DNA of 64,000 nucleotides, taken from NCBI RefSeq assembly GCF_030382115.1, contig NZ_JAUDRJ010000003.1:5927049-5991048 (forward strand), in the 5' to 3' direction. Within the stretch, counting starts at the first letter, position 1, and each line of letters starts with the position of its first letter. The notes beneath the pieces were generated by a model, which saw nothing but the letters and a program-made list of their open reading frames with translations, had not been told where the DNA came from and ran no database searches. The DNA comes from Nostoc sp. GT001. Lineage in GTDB: Bacteria; Cyanobacteriota; Cyanobacteriia; Cyanobacteriales; Nostocaceae. A program made the position numbers and the translations under genes. Of this stretch, positions 1 through 9,162 are shown in pieces.

Positions 1-698
1 GTATCTGCTAAGAAGGTCAAACCAACACTTTTGGGAATGATTTCATAGACCTTACCTCGAATTTTGACAGCATAGGTAATTGGGTTTGATGCATTTGCTA
101 CTAACCCTGATTTAATGTGGTCTACAACTTGGGGAATCGATTTGATTTCGCCTCGGTCGTAGCGGTCTGATAAGTCGAGAAACATATCAGCCATGACTCG
201 CCAGAATTGACCTAAACCAGTGTAGTAAGCAGAGACGCGCAACTGTTCTGTTAAGAAATCTGGAAACAGTTGGTTAATACCCAGAATCAAGGGATTATTT
301 TTAAATTTTGCGGCAATAACGGCTTGCGCTCTTTCTTGAAATTCTGATGTATCTAAATACGTATCTAATCCGCCGCCACCATGCCACATCATGCCTTTCA
401 TGCAATATTCGGCATATTCAAAATTAATTCGGTCATGCCACCAGTGACGGAGTAACTTCTGAAAAGAAACCTCTCCATTAAAGTATTTAAAAAATGGGAA
501 AAATACTAAAAACTGATGTTCGGCAATATAGTTAAGATTTTTTGAGTAAGCATCTAAAACTACCCCATAGCTTTTAAGAATACCAACAACTTCCAGGACA
601 TTCTCTGGACTATCGGGGACTAATGCATCTCCTTTTTGTAGGCGTTCAATATACTCAGCTAAGGGATTGTGAGTAGCTTTCTTTTTAATAGTTACCAT
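1..698 (-). CDS. cupA: CO2 hydration protein CupA/ChpY, partial (C-terminus off the left edge)
   Basis: The open minus-strand frame runs from a start near 698 to the window edge and gives the first 232 residues, about half of the usual family length. I recognise the CupA/ChpX-ChpY family from its histidine/tryptophan-rich stretch LLRHWWHDR and the [12 protein letters not shown] segment. In the family this subunit sits on the NDH-1MS complex at the thylakoid and couples redox-driven CO2 hydration to bicarbonate formation. The ATG at 698 is preferred over the one at 704 because GGAG lies about 8 bases before it but only 2 bases before the upstream one. It is the third gene of an ndhF3-ndhD3-cupA operon, the arrangement known for the low-CO2-inducible high-affinity system. 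Assigning CupA rather than CupB rests on that context. A cupS gene may follow outside the window. Confidence 0.9.
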   Translation of the reverse strand, partial: MVTIKKKATHNPLAEYIERLQKGDALVPDSPENVLEVVGILKSYGVVLDAYSKNLNYIAEHQFLVFFPFFKYFNGEVSFQKLLRHWWHDRINFEYAEYCMKGMMWHGGGGLDTYLDTSEFQERAQAVIAAKFKNNPLILGINQLFPDFLTEQLRVSAYYTGLGQFWRVMADMFLDLSDRYDRGEIKSIPQVVDHIKSGLVANASNPITYAVKIRGKVYEIIPKSVGLTFLAD

Positions 699-734
699 TG
701 CCATCTCTCCAAAAAGTTTAGGGATTGGGGTATT

Positions 735-865
735 GGGCATTGGGCATTGGGCATTGGGCATTGGGCATTGGGCATTGGGCATTGGGCATTAGGAAAACTT
801 TTCCCCATTCCCCATTCCCCATTTTCCATTCCCCATTCCCTACTCCCTACTTCCCATTCTCCATT
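735..865. repeat. heptanucleotide tandem repeats between ndhD3 and cupA
   Basis: Positions 735-790 hold eight perfect GGGCATT units. Positions 803-865 hold nine units of the related heptamer CCCCATT and its variants (CCCTACT, TTCCATT). The second run extends into the 3' end of ndhD3, so the last few residues of NdhD3 are encoded by repeat DNA. Runs of this kind are common in Nostocales intergenic DNA. Open frames read through them (GHWALGI repeats) are artefacts. Confidence 0.9.
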
Positions 866-2352
866 GCTTTATCTAAGGACACTGCTACTACTACGTTTTG
901 GGTATTTATCATTGCTGTAATTGTTGGTTCAGTCCAACGCACTAACCAACTAGGTTGAATGCCAAAAATCACAATCAGTACAGCTAAAATTACACCTGGG
1001 ATGCGATCGCTCCAATACACACGTGGTAAGTTAGTAACTTGTGCAGACAGGCGTCCAAAAAAGGCGCGGTTGACGAGAATTAAGAAGTAAACTGCTGTCA
1101 AACCAGTACCAAGCATACATAACAGGGTTTGCACTGGAAAAACTGGAAAACTTCCCCGATAAACTACGAATTCGGAAATAAACCCTAGCATTCCCGGTAT
1201 ACCAGCGCTGGCCATGACTCCGACAATCATCAAGCTACCAATTACTGGCATACCCCGTTCTGGGTTCAGTAATCCTTGAATGATTGCTAAATCACGGCTT
1301 CCGGCTTTTTTATACACAACTCCTACCAGCAAAAACAGCATGGCGGAAATCAAGCCGTGGCTAATCATTTGCATCACAGCACCCAATACACTTAAAGGTG
1401 TAGCCGCCGCCGCCGCTAAAAGCACGTAACCCATGTGTCCAATGGAGCTGTATGCTACCATTTTTTTCATATCGGTTTGGGCGATCGCACAAGAGGAACC
1501 ATACAGTACACTCACTACTGCCCAAGTCGCCAACCAAGGAGCCACATAAGCCCAAGCTTCTGGTAACAAGTTCATGCCAAAGCGCAGTAAGCCGTAAGTT
1601 CCCAACTTCAACAGCACCCCAGCCAATAGCACGGAAATCGGTGTAGAAGCTTCAACGTGAGCATCTGGCAACCAAGTATGGAACGGAACCAAGGGAATTT
1701 TAATTCCAAAACCGATCAAAATTCCCGCTAGCAATAAAAGCTGTGTTCCTAGAGGTAAAGTTGTCGCGTTCAAGGTTGCTAGTGCAAAGTTAGAGGAACC
1801 ACTCAGCCAAACCATACCGAGGAAACTTGCTAAAAGCAGGATTCCCGAAACGGCTGTATAAATAAGAAATTTAGTCGCAGCATAACCGCGTTTGGCGCCA
1901 CCCCAAATGGCTATCAACAAATACAGCGGAATCAGTTCCAATTCGTAAAACAGGAAAAATAACAGTAAATCCTGTGCTAGAAAGGCTCCTGTCACCCCAG
2001 CGCTTAATAATAGTACCAAAGAGTAATAAAATTTAGGGCGCTGTAGCGATTCATCGCTGCTGTAGATGGCAATGGCAGTTAACAATCCATTTAAAACCAG
2101 CAATGGCAAAGATAAACCATCTATCCCAAGGTTATAGTTCAGCCCTAAAGCATCTACCCAAGGGAGAGACTCAGCAAACTGTTGAGTTATTTCCCCTGGA
2201 TGAAACTGACTTACTAATACGATTGTCCACAAGAAAGCGATAATGGCAAAAACCAAAGCCACTACACGGGCAAATTTACCACTGATGCCAGAGGGGGAGA
2301 AACCAATTAAAGCTGCGCCGATTAACGGCACTAGAATTAAAACACTAAGCAT
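847..2352 (-). CDS. ndhD3: NAD(P)H-quinone oxidoreductase subunit D3 (NdhD3)
   Basis: This 501-residue polytopic membrane protein is a proton-pumping antiporter-like subunit of NDH-1 (Complex I). Visible family features are the conserved glutamate helix [15 protein letters not shown] around residues 135-150, [16 protein letters not shown] around 225-240, and the [12 protein letters not shown] segment near 300. The D3 rather than D1/D2 assignment comes from the neighbours, ndhF3 upstream and cupA downstream, which together form the inducible NDH-1MS CO2-uptake complex. The start ATG at 2352 opens directly into a hydrophobic helix as expected. The C-terminus is formed by a heptamer repeat, so its last residues are probably not conserved. 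Confidence 0.92.
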   Translation of the reverse strand: MLSVLILVPLIGAALIGFSPSGISGKFARVVALVFAIIAFLWTIVLVSQFHPGEITQQFAESLPWVDALGLNYNLGIDGLSLPLLVLNGLLTAIAIYSSDESLQRPKFYYSLVLLLSAGVTGAFLAQDLLLFFLFYELELIPLYLLIAIWGGAKRGYAATKFLIYTAVSGILLLASFLGMVWLSGSSNFALATLNATTLPLGTQLLLLAGILIGFGIKIPLVPFHTWLPDAHVEASTPISVLLAGVLLKLGTYGLLRFGMNLLPEAWAYVAPWLATWAVVSVLYGSSCAIAQTDMKKMVAYSSIGHMGYVLLAAAAATPLSVLGAVMQMISHGLISAMLFLLVGVVYKKAGSRDLAIIQGLLNPERGMPVIGSLMIVGVMASAGIPGMLGFISEFVVYRGSFPVFPVQTLLCMLGTGLTAVYFLILVNRAFFGRLSAQVTNLPRVYWSDRIPGVILAVLIVIFGIQPSWLVRWTEPTITAMINTQNVVVAVSLDKAMENGK

Positions 2353-2501
2353 AGACTTTAGGTAAGGGGAGCGGGGGAAGCAGGGGAGTATGGGAGCAGC
2401 ACTTCGGCTACGCTCAGTGAACGAGGAGCAGGGGAGCAGGGGAGCAGGGGGAGAATAATAACTCCTAACTTCTAACTTCTAACTTTTCACTCCTAACTCG
2501 C
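2353..2501. repeat. repeat-rich spacer between ndhF3 and ndhD3
   Basis: A short spacer of low-complexity direct repeats: (A)GGGGAGC units at about 2366-2450 around a central TTCGGCTACGCTCAGTGAAC palindromic-type motif, then TAACTTC/TAACTCC units at about 2460-2500. I see no gene or clear promoter; the operon probably reads through it. Confidence 0.7.
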
Positions 2502-4359
2502 TTAAAAAGGCAATTTATCTAGTAAACCTAATGACCAACTGATGAAAAAACCCAAGACGCTGACAACTGCTAGGATGGTCAACATATAGCCCTGAGATTG
2601 CCCAGAAATGCTGTACTTTAAGGTTTGTCCGCCGAAAATGGTCGCAAACCCAACCAAGTTTACGAAACCGTCAACCAAGTAGCGATCGCTCCAAGCAGAG
2701 ATTTTAGATAGCAGTGCTACTACACTTACCACGGTTACAAGATAAACTCGGTCAATATAAAAATCATAACCTAACAGGTCTTGCAGAAATCTCCACGCCA
2801 AGATTCTGGATCTTGACCAAGCTTTGTGCAGATAAACTGTACACCCTACACCTACCCCCACTACGGTAGACCCAAACAAGGCTAACACCACATACCAATT
2901 AATACTTTCCCAATCTGGTAGTAAGTACCATTGCTGTAACATCAGAGGTAGAAGCAGAGTCAGCACTGTCAGAAACACCATTGGGAAGGCCATCTGCCAA
3001 CCAACTTCTGGGGTGCGACGGGTCTTTTGTTGCGGTTTCCCCCAGAAGACTAATCTAAATACTCTTGTCAAATTTAATGCTGTCAAACCATTGACTAATA
3101 TTAAAACTCCAATTACCCAAGGGCTAATACTCACGAAACCGTCAGCCCACGCTAGCATTGCCCAGAAACTTCCCAAGGGTAGCAGTGTTACCATCCCGGC
3201 TGAACCAACTACAAAGGCTGTGGTGGTGGCTGGCATCCGCGACCATAAACCGCCCATTTCTGTTAAGTCTTGGCTTTGGGTAGTCAAGATGACTGAACCT
3301 GAACTCATAAATAATAATGCTTTAGCGATCGCATGAGCTAACAGCAACATCAAGGCTACACCCCCTTGCTGTAACCCCACCGCCAAAAACACTAACCCCA
3401 TGTATGCACTGGTGGAATGAGACAGCGATCGCTTAATGTCAATTTGAGCTATAGATACTAATGTGGCCCCAATCGCAGTCACCGTACCCATGACTACCAA
3501 AGCATTCAAGGCAATTGGCGACAGCGCTAATAATGGCTGAAATCTATACAGTAAATAAGCACCACCAGCTACCACCAGAGAGTTCCGCATTACCGAGGCG
3601 GGGTTAGGCTCCTTCCATTGCCTCGTCTAACCACAGGTGTAGTGGAAATTGGGCACATTTACCAGCAGGCCCAGCAATTAGTGCCAAACCTAGCAGCGTC
3701 GATGTCATTGGACTTAAATTAGCTGTTTGCGCCCACTCATATAAATCCGAAAAGTTCAAACTTCCGGCTAAGGTAGAAAGTGTCACTACAGCCATCAGTA
3801 GCAACAAGTCTCCTACCCGCTTAGTCCAAAACGCATCCCGTGCCGCTGTCACTACTAATGGTTGAGCGTACCAGAAACCTACCAGCAAGTAAGTCGAAAG
3901 CGTCAAGACTTCCAAAAGGGCATAGCTGACAAACAAAGAATCACTGATTGCTAGACCACATAGCGCTGCTTCAAAAAATCCCAGTAGCCCAAAAAAACGC
4001 GCCAACGACCAGTCCTTTTCCATATAACCCAGAGCGTAAACTTGTGCCAGTAAGCTTAACCCCGTAATTAAAACTGTTGCCCCAATGCTGACTGGCGATA
4101 GTTCTAAGGCAAAAGATAAGTCTAAATCTGCTGCTTTGAACCAATTGATTAGTAAGTTTTCTGGTTCTCTATCCCAGATATTTTTAAATACAAACAGGCT
4201 ATGGATAAAAGCTAAAACGGTCGTCAACAAGTTGAAGTATGCCGCAGGTCTTGGCCCTGTTCGCTGAATTATTCCTATTCCCCACGGCAAGGTCAAAATT
4301 GCGCCCAATAAGCTATACAAAGGCACAAACCAACTTGTTGAAAATAGAAATTGCTCCAT
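2502..4359 (-). pseudogene. ndhF3: NAD(P)H-quinone oxidoreductase subunit F3 (NdhF3), interrupted by a one-base frameshift
   Basis: Two adjacent minus-strand frames make up one NdhF-type protein: residues 1-251 at 4359-3604 and 362 more residues at 3590-2502, about 615 in total as expected for NdhF3. The first frame ends ...LWLDEAMEGA-stop, where the family reads DEAMEGPNPASVMRNS. Removing one base near 3608-3611 (reading GGACCTAACCCCGCC instead of GGAGCCTAACCCCGCC) restores exactly GPNPASVMRNS and joins the frames. The rest has no other stop and keeps conserved loops, for example the HSTSAYMGL segment. Either the gene is recently broken or the assembly has a base error; the purity of the reading frame favours error or very recent loss. 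It would be the first gene of the ndhF3-ndhD3-cupA operon and acts in CO2-uptake NDH-1. Confidence 0.88.
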
Positions 4360-5015
4360 TTAAATTCCCTTAATTACTCAGCCTTGATTTAAAAAAAATT
4401 CCAACCAATTATTTATTTAATAAAATCAACTTACCAAAATATCGATGTTTCTTTACTATTTTTTTAACTAAACTTCCAGAAGTACTTTTACTTAATGCTA
4501 CCCTATTAAATATAAGTAAAATATAACTTTACATAAGCAAAAGCATTTACTTGCCTTAACATCACCGACCTTTTTACATTTGTATTTCTACTTTAAGCAG
4601 AGTACTTTATACGATATATTTGAAAAAATTATATATGTTTCACTTAGTCCTTGTACACCTAGAAATATTTGAGGAAAGATAGATACAGCAAAACATACAG
4701 CCGCCGCTTACCCCTCATCAGATGGGATTAGCCTTGGTTATGAATGTCGTTTTGTAAATGTAATAAAGAAATTATAAAGCATAAGTGCCAGCTCAAGGAA
4801 TCTGTAAACTTTAATTGCTCAGATGCCTAGATAACTTTTTGTTAAGTTTTTTAAAACTTTCTTATCATAAACTATTATAGTAATTTATATTGCCAGGAAC
4901 GCCAAGCTTTCCTATGCTTAATTTGGAAGTGTTTTCTTAGCTATAAGATCAGGCTCTCCCCGTCAAAAAATTCAAACGACAGTACAGATTGCATTAATTT
5001 TGTAGGAGTTCTGCG
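4360..5015. promoter_or_regulatory. divergent control region between ndhF3 and ccmK2
   Basis: About 655 bases of AT-rich DNA without a plausible gene, between two divergently transcribed, low-CO2-related operons. A clear ribosome binding site TAGGAG precedes ccmK2. Two TTA-N7/8-TAA motifs, the published CmpR recognition pattern, occur at 4506-4519 (N8) and 4547-4559 (N7). In DNA this AT-rich, one or two chance matches are expected, so they are only candidates. No confident -35/-10 pair is assigned. Confidence 0.55.
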
Positions 5016-5324
5016 ATGCCAATTGCAGTTGGAATGATTGAAACGAAGGGCTTTCCAGCAGTGGTGGAAGCTGCTGATGCGATGGTGAAAGCCGCCCGTG
5101 TCACCTTAGTAGGGTATGAAAAAATTGGTAGCGCTCGCGTCACCGTGATAGTTCGGGGAGATGTATCGGAAGTGCAAGCTTCTGTAGCCGCTGGGGTTGA
5201 AGCGGCCAAAAGAGTCTTTGGTGGTGAAGTATTATCCACTCACATCATTGCTCGTCCTCACGAAAACCTGGAATACGTCTTGCCGATACGTTACACAGAA
5301 GCGGTGGAACAATTCCGTACTTAA
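5016..5324 (+). CDS. ccmK2: carboxysome shell hexamer protein CcmK2-like
   Basis: A 102-residue single-domain bacterial microcompartment (BMC, Pfam BMC) protein. It carries the conserved [17 protein letters not shown] start, the [18 protein letters not shown] core with its pore-lining loop, and a [15 protein letters not shown] end. Such proteins form cyclic hexamers that tile the carboxysome facets and admit bicarbonate and RuBP. The short C-terminus ending VEQFRT matches CcmK2, while the next gene has the CcmK1-like tail; the order K2-K1-L-M-N is the usual one in beta-cyanobacteria. A GGAG site about 9 bases upstream supports the ATG. It differs from the canonical pore sequence in having GSA rather than GSG before the RVTVIV strand. 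Confidence 0.95.
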   Translation: MPIAVGMIETKGFPAVVEAADAMVKAARVTLVGYEKIGSARVTVIVRGDVSEVQASVAAGVEAAKRVFGGEVLSTHIIARPHENLEYVLPIRYTEAVEQFRT

Positions 5325-5349
5325 AAGCTGTTTAAACAAAGTAATTAAC

Positions 5350-5369
5350 GCTCTTTGCCTGAAAAGAGC
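5350..5369 (+). other. small intercistronic hairpin between ccmK2 and ccmK1
   Basis: GCTCTTT at 5350-5356 pairs with AAAGAGC at 5363-5369. No U-run follows, so it looks like an mRNA stability or attenuation element rather than a full terminator. It could help set the different amounts of the two shell proteins, but that is inference. Confidence 0.4.
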
Positions 5370-5416
5370 ATCACTTTTGTCCAAGGCTAAAAACTTTGAA
5401 ATAGGGATTAAAACTA

Positions 5417-5761
5417 ATGTCAATTGCAGTGGGAATGGTTGAAACGCTGGGCTTTCCAGCAGTAGTGGAAGCTGCTGATGCAATGGTGAAAGCTGCCCGC
5501 GTCACTTTAGTAGGTTATGAAAAAATTGGTAGTGGTCGGGTGACGGTAATTGTTCGGGGTGACGTTTCGGAAGTGCAAGCTTCTGTAGCCGCAGGAGTTG
5601 AATCTGTAAAGCGAGTTAATGGTGGACAAGTGCTGTCTACTCATATCATTGCTCGTCCTCACGAAAACTTGGAATACGTTCTCCCAATTCGTTATACGGA
5701 AGACGTAGAGCAGTTCCGGGAAAATGTGAACGCAATTCGTCCTTTTGGTAGAAGACCGTAA
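5417..5761 (+). CDS. ccmK1: carboxysome shell hexamer protein CcmK1-like
   Basis: A 114-residue BMC-domain protein, nearly identical to the preceding CcmK over the first 95 residues, with the pore segment [14 protein letters not shown]. It has an extra C-terminal tail ending FGRRP, which marks it as CcmK1-like. It is a hexameric facet protein of the beta-carboxysome shell. The gene lies 92 bases after ccmK2 and 6 bases before ccmL, so the three are surely cotranscribed. The nucleotide similarity between the two ccmK genes shows a tandem duplication under strong purifying selection. The upstream AGGG is a weak ribosome binding site. Confidence 0.95.
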   Translation: MSIAVGMVETLGFPAVVEAADAMVKAARVTLVGYEKIGSGRVTVIVRGDVSEVQASVAAGVESVKRVNGGQVLSTHIIARPHENLEYVLPIRYTEDVEQFRENVNAIRPFGRRP

Positions 5762-5767
5762 TTTGTA

Positions 5768-6070
5768 ATGCAAATTGCCAAAGTTCGCGGCACAGTAGTT
5801 AGCACCCAAAAAGAGCCAACTCTTAGAGGTGTGAAACTACTATTGTTACAATTAGTAGATGAAAACGGCAATATCCTACCAGAGTATGAAGTAGCAGCAG
5901 ATATTGTGGGAGCAGGAGTAGATGAGTGGGTACTCATCACTCGTGGTAGTGCCGCTCGTCAAGTTGTTGGCAATGAACAGCGTCCATTGGATGCAGCAGT
6001 GGTGGCGATCATAGATACTATTTACGTTGAAGATCGCCTCATTTACAGCAAAAAAGATCAATATCGATAG
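5768..6070 (+). CDS. ccmL: carboxysome vertex pentamer protein CcmL
   Basis: A 100-residue protein of the EutN/CcmL family, whose pentamers cap the twelve vertices of the icosahedral shell. It begins MQIAKVRGTVVSTQK and contains the family signature DxVGAGVDEWVLITRGSAAR around residues 50-70. Length is typical. The start lies 6 bases after the ccmK1 stop, indicating translational coupling within the ccm operon. Confidence 0.95.
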   Translation: MQIAKVRGTVVSTQKEPTLRGVKLLLLQLVDENGNILPEYEVAADIVGAGVDEWVLITRGSAARQVVGNEQRPLDAAVVAIIDTIYVEDRLIYSKKDQYR

Positions 6071-6097
6071 TCATTAGTCATTGGTCATTAGTCATTA
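6070..6097. repeat. four GTCATTA heptamer repeats
   Basis: Four consecutive units (GTCATTA, GTCATTG, GTCATTA, GTCATTA) start on the last base of the ccmL stop codon. They fill most of the ccmL-ccmM gap and belong to the same class of heptamer repeats seen elsewhere in the window. Confidence 0.8.
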
Positions 6098-6151
6098 GCT
6101 TTCAACAAAGGACAAATGACTAATGGCAGACAATACAGGAGGAATCTCGCG

Positions 6152-8161
6152 ATGGCAGTCCGCAGCACGGCGGCACCCCCAACCCCGTGGTCAAGGAATT
6201 TAGCTGAACCCAAAATCCATGAAACAGCTTTTGTACATTCATTCTCCAATCTGATTGGGGATGTACGAATAGGTGCAAATGTAATCGTTGCTCCGGGGAC
6301 TACGATTAGAGCGGATGAAGGCACACCCTTTTATCTTGGTGAAAACACCAATATTCAAGATGGTGTTGTCATTCATGGGTTGGAGCAAGGCAGAGTAATT
6401 GGCGATGACCAAAATAAATACTCAGTATGGATTGGTAAAAACGCTTGTATTACCCACATGGCTCTAATTCACGGGCCAGCTTATGTAGGTGATAATTCCT
6501 TCATTGGCTTTCGCTCTACGGTGTTTAATGCCAGGGTGGGTGCAGGTTGCATCGTAATGATGCACGCCTTGATTCAAGATGTAGAGATTCCCTCTGGTAA
6601 GTATGTACCTTCGGGAGCGATAATCACCAGCCAGCAGCAAGCCGATCGCTTGCCAGATGTGCAAGATCAGGATAAAGAATTTGCTCATCATGTGGTTGGG
6701 ATTAATCAGGCATTACGAGCTGGTTATCTCTGTGCTGCGGATAGCAAATGTATAGCACCCATCCGGGATGAGAACGCTAAATCTTATACAGGTAATGGTA
6801 TTACTGTTTTAGAGTTGGAAAGGAGTAGTGAAGTGTCGAGCAATAGCTTGGGTGCAGAAACAATAGATCAGTTACGGTATCTATTGGGACAAGGGTATAA
6901 AATTGGTACGGAACACGTAGACCAAAGACGTTTCCGCACAGGTTCTTGGACTAGTTGCCAACCAATCGAACCGAGATCCCTCGGTGAAGCGATCGCAGCA
7001 TTAGAAAGCTGTCTAAATGACCATAGCGGAGAGTATGTCCGACTGTTTGGGATTGACAAAGATAGACGACGTGTGCTAGAAAGCGTCATCCAACGTCCCG
7101 ATGATGATGCAAAACCAGCTAGCAGCTTTAAAGCACCGACTGGTCGTAGCAATAGCAGTTACAGCAGTAGTAATGGTAACGGCAACGGTAACGGTTCTAG
7201 CAGTGGCAAGGTCAGTGGCGAAACTCTAGAGCAAATCCGCCAACTCTTGGCAGGTGGTTACAAAATTGGCATGGAACACGTAGATGAGCGTCGTTTCCGT
7301 ACTGGTTCCTGGACTAGTTGTAAGCCAATTGATGCAACTTCCACAAATCAAGTCATCTCCGCTTTGGAAGAATGCATAGCAAGCCATCAAGGTGAGTATG
7401 TACGTTTAATCGGTATTGACACCAAAGCCAAACGGCGAGTATTAGAGACTATTATCCAACGTCCAAATGGTCAAGTAGCTTCCTCTGGTGGTCAGAAATC
7501 ATTTACTACTAATGCAGCACCCTCTGGTACGGGAACAGCTAGCAGTAACCGCTTGAGTAGTGAAGTAATAGACCAACTCCGGCATTTATTGGCTGGCGGA
7601 TCGAAAATTAGCCTTGAACACGTAGATGAGCGCCGCTTCCGTACAGGTTCTTGGACTAGTACCGGTCAAATTCAAGCCTCTTCAGAAAGAGAAGCGATCG
7701 CAGCCGTAGAAGGACAACTCGGCGAATATCCAGGGGAATATGTACGTTTAATTGGTATTGACCCTAAAGCTAAACGGCGGGTATTAGAGACCATTATCCA
7801 ACGTCCAAATGGTCAAGCAGCCTCCTCTGGCAGTCAGAAATCATTTACTACTACTAGTGCAGCACCCTCTGCAACAGCAACAGCAACAGCAACAGCTACC
7901 CGCTTGAGTAGTGAAGTAGTAGACCAACTCCGGCAATTATTGGCTAGCGGCTCAAAAATTAGCATTGAACACGTAGATCAACGGCGATTCCGTACAGGTT
8001 CCTGGACTAGTACCGGTCAAATTCAAGCCTCCTCAGAAAGAGAAGCGATCGCCGCCGTAGAAAGACAACTCGGCGAATATCAAGGGGAATATGTGCGCTT
8101 AATTGGTGTTGACCCCAAAGCCAAGCGTCGCGTATTGGAAACGATTATTCAACGACCTTAA
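6152..8161 (+). CDS. ccmM: carboxysome assembly protein CcmM with four RbcS-like domains
   Basis: A 669-residue scaffold that condenses Rubisco and links it to CcmN and the shell. Residues 1-200 form a gamma-carbonic-anhydrase left-handed beta-helix with histidine segments VIHGLE and THMALIHGP. Four RbcS-like (SSUL) repeats follow at about 232-318, 351-434, 466-549 and 586-669, each with [14 protein letters not shown] and [10 protein letters not shown], joined by Ser/Asn/Gly- and Ala/Thr-rich linkers. SSUL 1 and 2 keep the cysteine pair (SWTSC plus a later Cys) implicated in redox control in Synechococcus; SSUL 3 and 4 have SWTST and lack it. The ATG at 6152 has AGGAGG just upstream and is preferred over an in-frame ATG at 6116. 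It lies in the ccm operon. Confidence 0.96.
   Translation: MAVRSTAAPPTPWSRNLAEPKIHETAFVHSFSNLIGDVRIGANVIVAPGTTIRADEGTPFYLGENTNIQDGVVIHGLEQGRVIGDDQNKYSVWIGKNACITHMALIHGPAYVGDNSFIGFRSTVFNARVGAGCIVMMHALIQDVEIPSGKYVPSGAIITSQQQADRLPDVQDQDKEFAHHVVGINQALRAGYLCAADSKCIAPIRDENAKSYTGNGITVLELERSSEVSSNSLGAETIDQLRYLLGQGYKIGTEHVDQRRFRTGSWTSCQPIEPRSLGEAIAALESCLNDHSGEYVRLFGIDKDRRRVLESVIQRPDDDAKPASSFKAPTGRSNSSYSSSNGNGNGNGSSSGKVSGETLEQIRQLLAGGYKIGMEHVDERRFRTGSWTSCKPIDATSTNQVISALEECIASHQGEYVRLIGIDTKAKRRVLETIIQRPNGQVASSGGQKSFTTNAAPSGTGTASSNRLSSEVIDQLRHLLAGGSKISLEHVDERRFRTGSWTSTGQIQASSEREAIAAVEGQLGEYPGEYVRLIGIDPKAKRRVLETIIQRPNGQAASSGSQKSFTTTSAAPSATATATATATRLSSEVVDQLRQLLASGSKISIEHVDQRRFRTGSWTSTGQIQASSEREAIAAVERQLGEYQGEYVRLIGVDPKAKRRVLETIIQRP
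6819..6835 (+). promoter_or_regulatory. internal ribosome binding site and GTG start for short-form CcmM
   Basis: AAAGGAG at 6819-6825 lies 7 bases before an in-frame GTG at 6833, exactly between the carbonic-anhydrase-like domain and the first RbcS-like domain. Starting here would give a 442-residue product with only the four SSUL domains. Beta-cyanobacteria are known to make such a short CcmM by internal translation. Confidence 0.75.
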
Positions 8162-8305
8162 GGAGTTAGGAAGTTAGGAGTTGGGAGTTAGGAGTTAGGA
8201 GTTAAAAAAAATTGTTAATTCATAACTCTAAACTTAAAATTTATAACTCCCCACTTTTAACTAACTCCTAACTCCTCACTTTTAACTTCTAACTCTCTAT
8301 CTTCT
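8162..8305. repeat. AGTTAGG / AACTCCT repeats forming a long imperfect inverted repeat
   Basis: Right after the ccmM stop are several GGAGTTA heptamers (8162-8205). About 60 bases on are complementary TAACTCC units (8250-8295). Transcribed, these would fold into a long hairpin between ccmM and ccmN, possibly limiting read-through into ccmN. Confidence 0.7.
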
Positions 8306-8330
8306 TCCGGCTTCCGAGGTTAAAATTTCC

Positions 8331-9104
8331 ATGTCTGTGCCGCTACTGCGCCTCAGCAATAACTTTGATACTTATATTAGTGGTGAGGTGACTATTCATC
8401 CAAGCGCGGTACTTGCACCTGGGGTAATCCTCCAAGCGGCTGTAAACAGCAAGATCGTCATTGGTCCAGGGGTCTGTATTGGCATGGGAGCAATTCTCCA
8501 AGTCCATGAAGGCACTCTAGAAGTAGAAGCAGGTGCAAACCTGGGAGCCGGTTTTTTGATGATTGGCAAAGGCAAAATTGGCGCAAATGCTTGCATTGGT
8601 TCTGCGACAACAGTTTTTAACTATTCGGTTGAACCTGGGCAAGTAGTACCGCCTGGTTCAATTTTAGGAGATACCAGTCGGCAGATTGAGCCAACAAAAC
8701 AGCTGGAAACATCTACAAATAACCCAACTTCTACTACCAATACACCACCACTGAAGGAAGAGGAAAATAGCTCAGGTGGAGTTAAGGAAAAAGTAGTTTC
8801 CTCAACTAACTTCTCAGCTTCGGCTTTTGTCGATTTTAAACAAAACAAGTCGATCTCTTATTTTAAATCTCCCGCAACTCCAGAAAGTCAGCCACCTCCT
8901 GTGGAGGAACCGATCAATGATGCTGACTCCACTTTGGAGTCAGCCAAACCGTCAACAGAACATAACTTAGACCCCAATCAGCCAACCACAGAATCCCCTA
9001 ACGGTTTTGGGACTCAAATTTATGGACAAGGGAGCATAAGCAGACTGTTGACTACACTGTTTCCTCATAGACAATCCTTGAGCGACCCAAACTCTGACGA
9101 TTAG
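8331..9104 (+). CDS. ccmN: carboxysome assembly protein CcmN
   Basis: A 257-residue adaptor that bridges CcmM-Rubisco cargo to the CcmK shell. Residues 15-125 are a hexapeptide-repeat left-handed beta-helix (ITIHPSAVLAPG-like turns, then GAGANLGAGFLMIGKGKIGANACIG-type turns). A Pro/Ser/Thr-rich disordered linker covers about 130-220. The C-terminus carries the amphipathic encapsulation peptide IYGQGSISRLLTTLFPHR, which in this family binds CcmK. The start ATG is 170 bases after ccmM across the repeat region. Length is at the long end for the family because of the linker. Confidence 0.93.
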   Translation: MSVPLLRLSNNFDTYISGEVTIHPSAVLAPGVILQAAVNSKIVIGPGVCIGMGAILQVHEGTLEVEAGANLGAGFLMIGKGKIGANACIGSATTVFNYSVEPGQVVPPGSILGDTSRQIEPTKQLETSTNNPTSTTNTPPLKEEENSSGGVKEKVVSSTNFSASAFVDFKQNKSISYFKSPATPESQPPPVEEPINDADSTLESAKPSTEHNLDPNQPTTESPNGFGTQIYGQGSISRLLTTLFPHRQSLSDPNSDD

Positions 9105-9162
9105 TCAGAGTAAGTGTTAATTGTAAGGTGTCGGCTTTTTCCGTATTTTGGAGAATTCATCA

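Noticed and set aside
735..865. Heptamer runs considered as a CRISPR array or a hairpin
   Set aside because: Units are 7 bases with no spacers, and GGGCATT and CCCCATT are not good complements.
669..958. Two plus-strand frames with GHWALGI repeats
   Set aside because: They are translations of the GGGCATT heptamer run and overlap cupA and ndhD3 antisense.
4994..6324. Minus-strand frames opposite ccmK2, ccmK1, ccmL and ccmM
   Set aside because: Shadows of highly biased, clearly conserved genes on the other strand.
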